Below are positions 17,298 to 27,611 of a DNA stretch of 64,000 nt, piece after piece; the stretch's first letter is position 1, and each line of letters starts with the position of its first letter. A program made the translations under genes and the position numbers. The notes under the pieces are model-generated. The model saw only the letters and a program-made list of their open reading frames with translations, did no database searches and was not told the origin of the DNA. This stretch comes from an uncultured Rhodopila sp. (GTDB taxonomy: Bacteria; Pseudomonadota; Alphaproteobacteria; Acetobacterales; Acetobacteraceae). Location of the stretch: the NCBI GenBank assembly GCA_903932145.1, contig CAIZFE010000042.1, positions 124,001 through 188,000 of the forward strand, written 5' to 3'.

Positions 17298-17443
17298 CAG
17301 ATCACCGTCCGCTGCTGTAGGGTTATTTTATAGAACCGGGATTCGTTCCTGTGGAACGGTCCATTGCATGACAAAGCAAGTGGTCTTTCGCAAATGCCGT
17401 TCCAAGGGCCTAAAGTAACGCAACCGTCATCCGGAGAGTCCCC

Positions 17444-19432
17444 GTGGCCACCATTCGAACCGTCTGCGCCCATGATTGCCCCGATATGTGCTCCTTGCTC
17501 GCACACGTCGAGGACGGCCGAATCGTGCGCATTCAGGGCGACCCGGAGCAGCCGTTCACCGCCGGTTTCGCCTGCGGCAAGGTCAACCGGGATATGGAGC
17601 TGGTCTATTCGCCGGAGCGCCTGACGACTCCGCTGCGACGGGTCGGCCCGAAAGGCAGCGGTGCGTTCGAACCGATCACCTGGGACGCGGCGCTGGACGA
17701 AATCGTTGCCCGCTGGACCGGACTTATCGCGGAGTCCGGCCCCGAGACCATCCTGGGCTACGCCTACAGCGCGCATCAGGGCCTAATCAACCGAGGCCTC
17801 ACCAACGGTCTGTTCCACGCCCTGGGCACCAGCCGGCTGCTCGGTGGCACCGTGTGCGATTCCTGCGCCGATGCGGCGTGGGAGGCGACGGTCGGCCCGA
17901 TCGGCGGCGCCGATCCGGAGTCAGCGTCCGAGTCCGATCTGTTGATCTCCTGGGGATCGGACCTACACGCCACCAACGTGCATCTGTGGGCGAAGTTTGA
18001 GCAGGCGCGCAAACGCGGCGTTAAGCTTGTGGTGATCGATCCGCGCCGGACGCGCACGGCTCAGGCCGCGGATTTATACCTGCCCATCCGGATCGGGACC
18101 GACTCGGCCCTGGCGCTGGGCGTGATGCACATCCTGGTGCGTGACGGTCTGGCCGACCGGGCCTACCTGGCCGAACACGCATTGGGCTTCGATCAGGTGG
18201 AACGCGACGTGCTGCCGCGCTTTACCCCGGAACGCACCGCCGCCATCACCGGCCTGTCCGTCGCCGATATCGAGCGTTTTGCGGCGATGTACGGTGTCGC
18301 GCAAAAATCGTTCATCCGGATCGGCTTTGGCATGAGCCGCTATCTTCACGGCGGCCAGAACCTGCGCACCGTGGCATTGCTGCCGGGTGTGACCGGTGCC
18401 TACGGCCGTTACGGCGGCGGCGCGATCGTCGCGACGGCCGCGTCGTTCGATTTGAACTACAATGCCGTGCGGAAGCCGTCGGGACCGGCGACCGCGCGCA
18501 CCGTCAATCATTTGAAACTGGGCGAGGCTTTGTCGGCGGATGCATCGATCCGAGCGCTGTTCATCGCCGCCAACAATCCGGCCATCACCAATCCGGACAC
18601 TGCGAAAATCCGCGCGGGACTGTCCCGTGAGGATCTGTTCACCGTGGTGCATGACCCGTTCATGACCGCCACCGCGCGCTATGCCGATATCGTACTGCCG
18701 GCGACGACCTATCTGGAGACGGAGGATTTCTACCGTAGCTACGGCACCTACTACATGCAGTATGGACAGCAGGTCGTGGAACCGCTCGGTCAGGCGTGGT
18801 CGAATGTGCGGCTGACGCAGACGCTGGCGGCGCGGATGGGGGTCACCGATCCGGTGTTCAATATGACTCCGCCGGACATCATGAAGGAATTGTTCCGGGG
18901 CGCTGGCCTGAAAGCCGATCCGGAGACGCTACTGAACGGTGTCGCGGTCTCGATCGCGGGCCGTTCCGGCCAGGAATTCCGGACCCCATCGGGCAAGCTG
19001 GAATTCTACTCCCAAACGCTGGCGGATCAGGGCCTGCCGCCGATGCCGGACTGGGCGCCGGAGCCGGCCGCCGCGTACCCGCTTCGGTTGCTGACCACCC
19101 CGGGATACTTCCAGAGCCACACGGCCTTCTCCGGCGTCGCCTTCCTGCGCCAACGCGAAGGCGTGCCCTGCGCTGTGCTGCATCCCGAAGACGCGGCCTC
19201 GCGCGGACTGACCGATGGGCAGGCGATTCGTTTGAAAAACGATCTCGGCCAGGTGTCGCTGCGCTTAAGGGTTCGCGATGAGGTCCAACCCGGTGTTGTC
19301 CTGGTTCCGGGTCAACGCCCGGATGAGGAAGCGGAAGGCGGCACGGTGAACATGCTCTGCGCGGACGGATATACGGACATGGGCGCTGGCGCGACCTACC
19401 AGAGCACATGGTTGGAGGTCAGTGCGGTGTAA
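17444..19432 (+). CDS. Molybdopterin-dependent oxidoreductase with N-terminal [4Fe-4S] site
   Basis: A 662-residue member of the DMSO reductase superfamily starting at a GTG. The N-terminus carries C-x3-C-x3-C (CAHDCPDMC) and a fourth Cys in FACGK, the ligand set of a [4Fe-4S] cluster. Then come the Mo-bis-MGD domains: TWDAALDEIVARW, GTVCDSCADAAWEATVG (candidate Mo-ligand area), LISWGSDLHATNVH, VVIDPRRTRTA, and the C-terminal dinucleotide-binding domain with DGQAIRLKNDLGQV. No twin-arginine signal is seen, so it is probably cytoplasmic. No partner electron-transfer subunit is adjacent. The substrate cannot be read from sequence. Confidence 0.9.
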   Translation: MATIRTVCAHDCPDMCSLLAHVEDGRIVRIQGDPEQPFTAGFACGKVNRDMELVYSPERLTTPLRRVGPKGSGAFEPITWDAALDEIVARWTGLIAESGPETILGYAYSAHQGLINRGLTNGLFHALGTSRLLGGTVCDSCADAAWEATVGPIGGADPESASESDLLISWGSDLHATNVHLWAKFEQARKRGVKLVVIDPRRTRTAQAADLYLPIRIGTDSALALGVMHILVRDGLADRAYLAEHALGFDQVERDVLPRFTPERTAAITGLSVADIERFAAMYGVAQKSFIRIGFGMSRYLHGGQNLRTVALLPGVTGAYGRYGGGAIVATAASFDLNYNAVRKPSGPATARTVNHLKLGEALSADASIRALFIAANNPAITNPDTAKIRAGLSREDLFTVVHDPFMTATARYADIVLPATTYLETEDFYRSYGTYYMQYGQQVVEPLGQAWSNVRLTQTLAARMGVTDPVFNMTPPDIMKELFRGAGLKADPETLLNGVAVSIAGRSGQEFRTPSGKLEFYSQTLADQGLPPMPDWAPEPAAAYPLRLLTTPGYFQSHTAFSGVAFLRQREGVPCAVLHPEDAASRGLTDGQAIRLKNDLGQVSLRLRVRDEVQPGVVLVPGQRPDEEAEGGTVNMLCADGYTDMGAGATYQSTWLEVSAV

Positions 19433-19475
19433 TATCAGTCCGCTTTGAGACTAACGTCGATCGACTATTCCACTG

Positions 19476-19556
19476 CCGTCCTGGCCCGGCTTGTCCGGGC
19501 CACCTGTGCCCTGACGGTGCCGCGATAGGTGGCCCCGACGAGCCTGGCCAAGACGG
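19476..19556. repeat. Palindromic intergenic repeat (copy 1)
   Basis: An 81-bp imperfect palindrome with arms around TGGCCCGGCTTGTCCGGGCC and GGTGGCCCCGACGAGCCTGG. It is related to copies at 21821, 54353, 58736 and 58859. It fills most of the 155-base space between the convergent molybdopterin and trmJ genes. Confidence 0.75.
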
Positions 19557-19587
19557 GGAAGACGATCAACGTCAACGTCCGTTGCTA

Positions 19588-20399
19588 TTACCGGGACGCA
19601 ACATCCTCATCCCCCTCCGGCTCCAGCCGCCCACGCCGCCGCCGGCCGATCGCCAGTTCCGTCACCACGCCGTGCAGCGTCCGCAATTCCTGATCCGTTA
19701 CTTCGCCGCGCTGAAACAGATGCTGCAAATTCCGCAGCATCCCAGGCCGCTTCGGCGCATTGCGGAGGAAACCGCACGCATCGAGCTGATCCACCAGATG
19801 CGCCAGGAAATTGTTCAGCCGTCCTTTGGTCGCGACCTGGCTTTCATTGGTCATCAGCGACTTTGGCGGCGTGCCATCCTCGGCCGTCCACCACTCATAC
19901 GCCATCACCATCACGGCCTGAGCCAGATTCAGCGACATGAACGCCGGGTTCAGCGGAAACCGCACCAGCGCATCCGCCTGAGCCATATCGTCGTTGTCCA
20001 ACCCCGCCCGCTCCGGCCCGAACATTAGCCCGGTCCTCAGTCCCCGCGTGCAAATCTGCCTCAGTTCCACCGCCGCGCCGCGTGCCGTTAGCACCGGCTT
20101 CACAATGTGCCGCGGCCGAGGGCAGGTCGCGAACACATGGTGCAAATCCGCCACCGCATCAGCGACCGTCGGATGCACCGTCGCCTCCTCCAGGATGCGA
20201 TCCGCGCCCGACGCCATGCGCCACGCCTTCTCCTGCGGCCAGCCATCCCGCGGCGCCACCAACCGCATATGAAACAACCCGCCGTTGGCCATGGCCCGGG
20301 CGCAGGCGCCGACATTGTCCGCCAATTGCGGGCGGACCAGGATCACCACCGGGCTGTTACCGATCGGGTGCAGATCGGCGCCGCCGTCGCGTCCGGTCA

Positions 20400-20400
<1 letters not shown>
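19588..20400 (-). CDS. trmJ: tRNA (cytidine/uridine-32-2'-O)-methyltransferase TrmJ-type (SPOUT)
   Basis: A 270-residue SPOUT/TrmH-family enzyme: VVILVRPQLADNVGACARAM (motif 1 with the catalytic Asn-x-Gly-x3-Arg pattern), GLMFGPERAGLDNDDMAQAD (motif 2, E-R-x-G) and FPLNPAFMSLNLAQAVMVMAYE (motif 3 knot). TrmJ methylates position 32 of tRNAs with S-adenosylmethionine. Its ATG overlaps the stop of cysS (ATGA), so the two are translationally coupled. Assignment to TrmJ over other TrmH members rests on length and the C-terminal helical extension. Confidence 0.88.
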
Positions 20401-21752
<1,352 letters not shown>

Positions 21753-21820
21753 TTTACTACGGTCCATCATCGGCGGCGGTTCTGATTTTGGAGAGCAATC
21801 GGCCCCACCCCTCGCCCTTA

Positions 21821-21900
21821 CCGTCATGACCGGCTTGTCCGGGCCACCCGGGCAGCACAGGGGCCGCGACAGGTGGCCCGGACAAGCCGGGTCATGACGG
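21821..21900. repeat. Palindromic intergenic repeat (copy 2, near perfect)
   Basis: CCGTCATGACCGGCTTGTCC at 21821 is mirrored by GGACAAGCCGGGTCATGACG ending near 21900, forming an 80-bp dyad with a 20-odd base central spacer. It sits in the 315-base gap between cysS and the Nramp gene, which otherwise shows nothing. Confidence 0.85.
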
Positions 21901-22067
21901 TGGGGCGGCGAGGGCGGAGCGCAGCGGACAAGCCCACTTTCCATCGTCGAAACCGCTGCATTATCAGCTTTTCGCTTTGTCCGCGAAACCGGCCGCCAAC
22001 GCAACGCGATTTGACTCAACAGGGGAGGGACGTTACCCACGACACTCCTGTTGAGAACCATTCGCAA

Positions 22068-23330
22068 ATGTCCGATCGCTTGCTGACACCAGACGCGACG
22101 CGTCGCGCGGCCTCCCGCCTGCGCCGTTTCATGGCGGTGTTCGGCCCCGGGCTGGTCGTCATGTTGGCGGATACGGATGTTGGCAGCATCGTCACGGCCG
22201 GGCAGAGCGGCGTGCAATGGGGCTACCGCCTGCTGTTGCTGCAACTGCTGTTGGTTCCGGTTCTCTATATGGTGCAGGAACTGACCGTCCGCCTGGCGAT
22301 CTTCACCGGGCGCGGCCACGGCGAGTTAATCCGCGACACTTTCGGTCCGGTCTGGGCCTGGCTGTCCGCCATCGGGTTGGGTGTCGCCTCGATCGGGGCG
22401 CTGCTGACCGAATTCTCCGGCGTCGCCGGGGTGGGAGAGCTGTACGGCCTTCCCCGTTTCATCTCGTTGCCCATGGCTGCCGGCGCCTTGCTGCTCGTCG
22501 TCATTACGGGGTCCTACCGGCGGGTCGAACGGGTGGCCATGGCGGTCGGCCTGTTCGAGCTGGCGTTCTTCTTCGTCGCCTGGGCGGCGCATCCCGACGG
22601 GGCGGCGCTGATGGCAGGCTCGATCGATATCCCGTTTCGCAATCCCGAGTATTTGTATCTGGCGGCGGCGAATATCGGGGCGGTGGTGATGCCCTGGATG
22701 GTATTTTACCAGCAGTCCGCCATCGCCGACAAACGCCTGGGCCCCGAACACCTTGCGGCCGCCAGATGGGACACGGCGATCGGCGCGGTGATCACGCAAT
22801 TGATCATGGCGGCGGTGCTGATCGCCTGCGCCGCCACGATCGGGCGCGGCAATTCCGAGGCCGCCTTGTCCACCGTCGGCGACATGGCGCAGGCGCTTAC
22901 CCCGTTCCTCGGCACCACCATGGGAAACCTCATCTTCGGCCTCGGCGTTCTCGGTGCCGGCATGGTCGCCGCGATCGTTGTCTCGCTGGCATTCGCCTGG
23001 GGCCTGGGGGAGGTTGCCGGGTATCGCCGGTCCCTGGAACTGCATCCGCTGGAGGCGCATTGGTTTTACGGCGTCTATGCGTTCTGCGTCATCGCGGGCG
23101 CGCTGATCGTTGGGGTCTGGCCCAATCTGGTGGCTCTGAATGTGGCGGTGCAGGTGATGAACGCGTTCATGCTGCCGCTTGTGCTCGGGTTCCTGATCGC
23201 GCTGGCGATCAAGGCGCTGCCACGGGCGCACCGGCTGCAAGGCGTGTATCTTTGGGTGGTGGTCGCCGTGGCTGTGGTGACCTGCGCGCTGGGCGTATTC
23301 GGTGGGTTGTCGGGAGCGGGGTTAGTCTAG
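22068..23330 (+). CDS. Nramp-family divalent metal transporter, atypical
   Basis: A 420-residue protein with about 11 hydrophobic helices. Family placement rests on [41 protein letters not shown] and the helix-6 block [22 protein letters not shown]. In canonical Nramps helix 1 reads D-P-G-N and helix 6 reads A-x-x-M-P-H. Here helix 1 reads DTDVG, losing the Pro, Gly and metal-ligand Asn, and helix 6 reads VMPW, keeping the Met. This may shift ion choice away from Mn or Fe; it belongs to a subgroup of Nramp-like carriers whose substrate is not settled. No clear ribosome site decides the start; ATG 22068 is the first start in frame after the upstream repeat. Confidence 0.85.
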   Translation: MSDRLLTPDATRRAASRLRRFMAVFGPGLVVMLADTDVGSIVTAGQSGVQWGYRLLLLQLLLVPVLYMVQELTVRLAIFTGRGHGELIRDTFGPVWAWLSAIGLGVASIGALLTEFSGVAGVGELYGLPRFISLPMAAGALLLVVITGSYRRVERVAMAVGLFELAFFFVAWAAHPDGAALMAGSIDIPFRNPEYLYLAAANIGAVVMPWMVFYQQSAIADKRLGPEHLAAARWDTAIGAVITQLIMAAVLIACAATIGRGNSEAALSTVGDMAQALTPFLGTTMGNLIFGLGVLGAGMVAAIVVSLAFAWGLGEVAGYRRSLELHPLEAHWFYGVYAFCVIAGALIVGVWPNLVALNVAVQVMNAFMLPLVLGFLIALAIKALPRAHRLQGVYLWVVVAVAVVTCALGVFGGLSGAGLV

Positions 23331-23332
23331 CC

Positions 23333-24304
23333 TCAAACCGCCTCAAACCGCCCCAACCGCACCGCCGTGTGCCCTCGGCTCGGTCGCAGGCTCGGCATCA
23401 CCAGCAGACACTCATCGTGCGGCGTGCGGATTTCCGTCTCGCCGTCCGTCGCGATCAGAGTGTCGCGCCGCGGAATGATATCCCCGCCCCGAAAGGTCTT
23501 CACAAAACAGAAATTGGAGGTCATCGCCGTCACCGCCGTCGTGACCGTGGCGATCCGCGTTGGTGCGGGTTCCGGCACCGGCGGCAGCGGCGCATCCGGC
23601 GCGGCCATCCCAAGATGCCGCAGCAACCCGGCGACACTTGCATTCATCGTATCGACGGTTGCCTGTTCCCAGTGCTGCCCGGCCTCCACCAGACACGCGG
23701 CGAACGGCGTCTCCGCCCGGGAAAACCGTGTGTAATCGATCAGCCGCCGCCCATTCGCATGCCCATGGTCCGCTACCACCAGCGGCGGTGTGCCGATCGC
23801 CCTGGCCATCGCCCGCCCCTTCTCCGGTACGCCGCTGAGGATCAGCGCCTCGGACGGCCACAGCATCGAATGCAGGTCCAGCACCACATCCACGGAATCA
23901 ATTAAGCAACGAAAATCCCGGGCGCGGTCGAGTTCTATGGAACGGCGTGGCCCGTTCAGGATCGTTTCGTCCCAAACGCGATTCATATCCTCGTCAAGAA
24001 AACGCGAGGCCGTCGGGCGCAACGGATCGAACCGCTCGAACGCCGCCAGATTGAGAAATCCGAACGACAACCGCCCTTTCTCCGGCCGCAAACCGGCCCG
24101 CAGCAGCCGGTCCAGCACGATGGCGCCCGCCAGTTCATTGCCGTGCATTAATGACAGCAACGCGACATGCGGGCCGGGGCGGTTCGACTCCAGCGTCGTG
24201 AAGCCCGCGATACCGGTGTTGCCCGCGATCCACGGCGCGATGTCGGGTGCGACAATGCGAACCTTGAAGTCCGGCAGCGGCGCGGTTGAGGTGAACGACG
24301 GCAT
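23333..24304 (-). CDS. Succinylglutamate desuccinylase/aspartoacylase-family M14-like hydrolase
   Basis: A 323-residue zinc hydrolase of the AstE/AspA type from the ATG at 24304. Zinc-binding HGNE (SLMHGNELAGAIVLDRLL, residues about 50-68) and LDLHSM (the third ligand His) are visible, as is VEAGQHWEQATVD near residue 235 carrying the catalytic Glu region. A C-terminal beta domain (FRGGDIIPRRDTLIATDGE) follows. These enzymes deacylate N-acyl amino acids. Its start lies five bases downstream of the ArgE-like stop, so the two are co-transcribed and probably act on acylated amino acids together. Confidence 0.85.
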   Translation of the reverse strand: MPSFTSTAPLPDFKVRIVAPDIAPWIAGNTGIAGFTTLESNRPGPHVALLSLMHGNELAGAIVLDRLLRAGLRPEKGRLSFGFLNLAAFERFDPLRPTASRFLDEDMNRVWDETILNGPRRSIELDRARDFRCLIDSVDVVLDLHSMLWPSEALILSGVPEKGRAMARAIGTPPLVVADHGHANGRRLIDYTRFSRAETPFAACLVEAGQHWEQATVDTMNASVAGLLRHLGMAAPDAPLPPVPEPAPTRIATVTTAVTAMTSNFCFVKTFRGGDIIPRRDTLIATDGETEIRTPHDECLLVMPSLRPSRGHTAVRLGRFEAV

Positions 24305-24309
24305 CGCGG

Positions 24310-25488
24310 TCACACCAGCAGCCGATCGGCAAGGCGCCGGATAAAGCGGTCGCAGGCGGCCAGCTCGGACTCCGCGATCCACTCGTCCGGCTGATGCGCC
24401 TGCGCGATATGGCCAGGGCCGCAGATGATCGTCGGAATACCGGCTCGTTCGAAAAAACCGCCCTCGGTGCCATAGGCGACTTTGCCGGCGCTGTTGGAGC
24501 CGGCGAGTTGCTTCACCACCGTGGCCAACGGATGATCGGCTGGCAGCGCCATGCCGGGCATTTCCAGTGCGACTTCGTAAGAAAACCCGCAGTCGGGATG
24601 GACCGCCTTCATCGCCGGCTCGATCGTTTCGGCAATCCACGCCTTCATCCGATCCGCGTGAACATAGGGCGAGTCGCCGGGAATGGGCCGCCATTCCATG
24701 GTGAACGAGGCGCTTTCCGGAATGATATTCAGAATCGTGCCACCCTGCATGGTGCCGACATGGATGGTCGTGTGCGGCGGGTCGAAGCCGTCCTCGAACG
24801 GGCCTTCCGCCGCCAGCCGGCGTGCCTCGCGGGCAACATAGGCAATCGCCTCACCGGCCGCCTGCGCCGCGTTGACGCCCTTCGAGGGCTCACTGGAATG
24901 GCCGGTCAGTCCGCGCACCGACACGTTCAGGTTCAGCTTTCCTTTGTGGGTCAGGATCGGCTTCATGCCTGACGGTTCGCCGACCAGGCACAGATCAGGG
25001 CGCAGGCCGGACTCGCCGATATCCTGGATCAGCCGCTTCACACCGTGACAGCCCACTTCCTCATCGTAGCTGATGAACAAATGCAGCGGCCGCAGCAACG
25101 GCAGCGCCTGGAAATCGGGAATCGCGGACAGGCAGGCGGCGACGAAACCCTTCATGTCGCAGCTTCCGCGCGCGAACAGCTTGCCGTCGCGCCGCTGTAG
25201 CGCGAACGGATCGCTGGTCCAGGCCTGGCCATCCACCGGAACGGTATCGACATGGCCGCTGAGCGCCAGGCCGCCCGCGGTTTCCGGTCCGATCACCGCG
25301 TGCAGGTTGGCTTTTTGGCCGGCGGCGTCAGTACTGACGCGATACGTCACCCCATGGTTGTCCAGGTACTCCCGAATAAAGCCGATCAGCCCAAGATTCG
25401 AATGCCGGCTGGTGGTGTCAAACGACACCAGCCGGTCCAGCACTTCAGTCGTGGTCATCCGGGTCGCGGCGGTTTGAACAGTGAGCAT
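24310..25488 (-). CDS. argE: Acetylornithine deacetylase (M20 family, ArgE-like)
   Basis: A 392-residue M20 metallopeptidase. Metal ligands are visible in LSGHVDTVPVDGQAW (His/Asp), SYDEEVGCHGVKRL (Glu base and bridging Glu), LVGEPSGMKP and the C-terminal CGPGHIAQAHQPDEWI (final His). The dimerisation domain lies between about residues 180 and 290, with RGLTGHSSEPSKGVNA. ArgE releases acetate from N-acetylornithine in arginine synthesis. With the adjoining AstE-like hydrolase a catabolic N-acyl amino-acid role is equally possible. Its upstream region (25489-25749) is shared with a divergent MFS gene. Confidence 0.88.
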   Translation of the reverse strand: MLTVQTAATRMTTTEVLDRLVSFDTTSRHSNLGLIGFIREYLDNHGVTYRVSTDAAGQKANLHAVIGPETAGGLALSGHVDTVPVDGQAWTSDPFALQRRDGKLFARGSCDMKGFVAACLSAIPDFQALPLLRPLHLFISYDEEVGCHGVKRLIQDIGESGLRPDLCLVGEPSGMKPILTHKGKLNLNVSVRGLTGHSSEPSKGVNAAQAAGEAIAYVAREARRLAAEGPFEDGFDPPHTTIHVGTMQGGTILNIIPESASFTMEWRPIPGDSPYVHADRMKAWIAETIEPAMKAVHPDCGFSYEVALEMPGMALPADHPLATVVKQLAGSNSAGKVAYGTEGGFFERAGIPTIICGPGHIAQAHQPDEWIAESELAACDRFIRRLADRLLV

Positions 25489-25749
25489 AAGTGCACTCTA
25501 TACGGGTCCGCGCGGGCGGCAACCGGTGGGGTGGGGGCTGAAACCGTGCCGCCGTCCCGGTTCCTGACGGTTCAGGCGGGGCATCGGCCCGACTCACAAT
25601 CTCTTGTACTCTGGTTTGCCCAGTTAATCGTGCCGTGGCCGTGCAAATTCCCGCGATCGGGTTCGGTTCGGAGGTCTCGATAGTGCTTGCGCGGGCAGGT
25701 CCCGAAGTGACATCGTCGGCATAACAATAAAGACGGGAGGACAGCGGCG

Positions 25750-27090
25750 ATGGACGCATCCATGAGTCCGGCATTGGCACGCGCGGCGGTGCTGGAACGC
25801 ATGACGTTGCGAAAAGTCTATTTTCGTTTGGTGCCGTTTTGTTTCCTGCTTTACATCCTGTGCTACGTGGATCGCATCAATGTCAGCTTCGCCGCGCTGA
25901 CCATGAACAAGGATCTCGGCCTCAGCGCATACGTCTATGGCCTGGCCGCGGGCGCGTTCTTCTGGGGCTACTGCCTGCTGGAAGTCCCTTCCAACATCAT
26001 CCTGGAAAAAGTCGGCGCCCGCTTGTGGATCGCGCGGATCATGATCTCGTGGGGGCTGCTGTCGGCGGCGACCGCGCTGGTGACCGGCCCGACCAGTTTC
26101 TTCATCGTCCGCGTGCTGATCGGGATCGCCGAGGCCGGTTTGTTTCCCGGCCTGCTGCTGTATTTTCATCGCTGGTTCCCGCAGGAGCACCGCGGCCGCG
26201 TGGTCGGCTGGTTCTTGACCGGCCTGCCGCTGGCGACCGCCATCGGTGCGCCGGTGTCCACCGCGTTCTTGCAGATGGAGGGCATCCTGGGCCTGCACGG
26301 CTGGCAATGGATGTTCGTCGGCGAAGGCATCCCGACCGCATTGATCGGCATCACCGTGCTGTTCTTCCTGACCGAACGCCCGTCGGAGGCTAAGTGGCTG
26401 GAACCGGACCAACGGGCCTGGCTGGATGACCGGCTGCGGCGCGAGACACATGCGATCGAGCAGGTGCGCAGCTTTGGCGTGCTGTCCGCGATGACCAACC
26501 CCAGATTGCTGATCCTGACCGTGATCTTCGCCGGAATCGGCATGGCGGGGGTCGGCACGGTGCTGTTCCTGCCGCAAATCCTGAAGTCGATCGGGGTGAC
26601 CAACACGCAGGCCGGGCTGCTGACCTCGGTGCCGTATGTGTTCGGGACGATCGCGATCGTGGTGTGCGGGCACTTGTCGGACAAGGTCGCCGATCGGTAC
26701 TGGACGCTGGTGGTGACGTGCGGAATCGCCACGATCGGGATGCTGCTGGCGGCGATGCTGCACGACAGCCTTTGGGTGCTGGCGGCGTTCTCGGTGGCAA
26801 CGATCGGGTTTTACGGTATGAAGTCGCCGTTCTGGCCGTTGCCCTCCACCTTCCTGACCGGGTCGGCGCTGGCGGCCGGGCTGGCCCTGGTGAACTCATT
26901 GGGGAATTTTGCCGGGTATCTGGGGCCGATCGCCGTTGGCTATGCGAAGGACGCGACCGGGAATTTCGAGGCCGGATTGTATGTGCTCGCTGGGGCCGCG
27001 TTCGTCTCGACGATGACGGCGTTGGGGTGTGCGCTGTGGATGCCGAGGGGGGCGACCTCGGTGGGGCGGTTGGTGCCGATCCGGCGATAG
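25750..27090 (+). CDS. MFS transporter, anion:cation symporter (ACS) family
   Basis: A 446-residue protein with 12 predicted helices. YILCYVDRINVSFAALTMNK near residue 40 and FEVPSN-type LEVPSNIILEKVGARLWI are hallmarks of the ACS family that imports phthalate, tartrate, glucarate and related organic anions. The central loop (TERPSEAKWLEPDQRAWLDD) is also typical. GGGAGG nine bases before the ATG supports the start. The substrate is unknown. The last codons run into a terminator hairpin at 27086. Confidence 0.9.
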   Translation: MDASMSPALARAAVLERMTLRKVYFRLVPFCFLLYILCYVDRINVSFAALTMNKDLGLSAYVYGLAAGAFFWGYCLLEVPSNIILEKVGARLWIARIMISWGLLSAATALVTGPTSFFIVRVLIGIAEAGLFPGLLLYFHRWFPQEHRGRVVGWFLTGLPLATAIGAPVSTAFLQMEGILGLHGWQWMFVGEGIPTALIGITVLFFLTERPSEAKWLEPDQRAWLDDRLRRETHAIEQVRSFGVLSAMTNPRLLILTVIFAGIGMAGVGTVLFLPQILKSIGVTNTQAGLLTSVPYVFGTIAIVVCGHLSDKVADRYWTLVVTCGIATIGMLLAAMLHDSLWVLAAFSVATIGFYGMKSPFWPLPSTFLTGSALAAGLALVNSLGNFAGYLGPIAVGYAKDATGNFEAGLYVLAGAAFVSTMTALGCALWMPRGATSVGRLVPIRR

Positions 27091-27108
27091 CGTCGGACCG
27101 ACGCTATC
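27086..27108. terminator. Bidirectional terminator hairpin overlapping the MFS stop codon
   Basis: GATAGCGTCGG-A-CCGACGCTATC is a perfect 11-bp inverted repeat. It includes the TAG stop at 27088 and is followed by GTTTCT on the plus strand. It lies between convergent genes and could end both transcripts. Confidence 0.7.
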
Positions 27109-27126
27109 GTTTCTAACTCTGTATGG

Positions 27127-27600
27127 TTAGAGACCCAGATCGCTCAGTCCCGGATGATCCAGCGGCCGAGCCGAACCGACGGGCCAGTGGAACAACCGAG
27201 CCTCCGGCAGGAGCGGCAAATCGTTGATGCTGGCATAGCGCACCCGCATCAGGCCGCGCTGATCGAACTCCCAATTTTCATTGCCATAGGCGCGGAACCA
27301 GAGGCCGGACTCGTCCTGGTATTCGTAAGCAAATCGCACCGCGATTCGGTTGTCGGTGAACGCCCAGAGTTCCTTGATCAGCCGATAGTCGCGCTCATTG
27401 GCCCATTTCCGCGTCAGGAACGCCACGATTTCCGGCCGGCCCTGGAAGAACTCCCGCCGGTTCCGCCAACGGCTGTCCTCGGTATAGGCCAGCGAAACCC
27501 GTTCCGGATTGCGGCTGTTCCAGCCATCCTCGGCGGCGCGGACCTTGATCCGCGCGGTTTCCAACGTGAACGGCGGCAGCGGGGGGCGGTCGGTGGACAT
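27127..27600 (-). CDS. DUF1348 / NTF2-like family protein
   Basis: A 157-residue protein with [40 protein letters not shown] and a distinct [20 protein letters not shown], which together mark the DUF1348 branch of the SnoaL/NTF2 fold. The cone-shaped fold binds small ligands, but no function is established for this branch. It is followed at a 12-base interval by gpmI upstream on the same strand, so it may be read from the gpmI promoter. Confidence 0.85.
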   Translation of the reverse strand: MSTDRPPLPPFTLETARIKVRAAEDGWNSRNPERVSLAYTEDSRWRNRREFFQGRPEIVAFLTRKWANERDYRLIKELWAFTDNRIAVRFAYEYQDESGLWFRAYGNENWEFDQRGLMRVRYASINDLPLLPEARLFHWPVGSARPLDHPGLSDLGL

Positions 27601-27611
27601 GATCGTTTCCT

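Noticed and set aside
17444-19432. The molybdopterin enzyme as a Sec-containing formate dehydrogenase
   Set aside because: No in-frame TGA; the sequence has Cys in the ligand area and lacks formate-dehydrogenase hallmarks.
25624-26763. A long minus-strand frame opposite the MFS gene at 25750
   Set aside because: Gln/His/Arg-rich shadow of a strongly coding MFS gene; no start site or homology.
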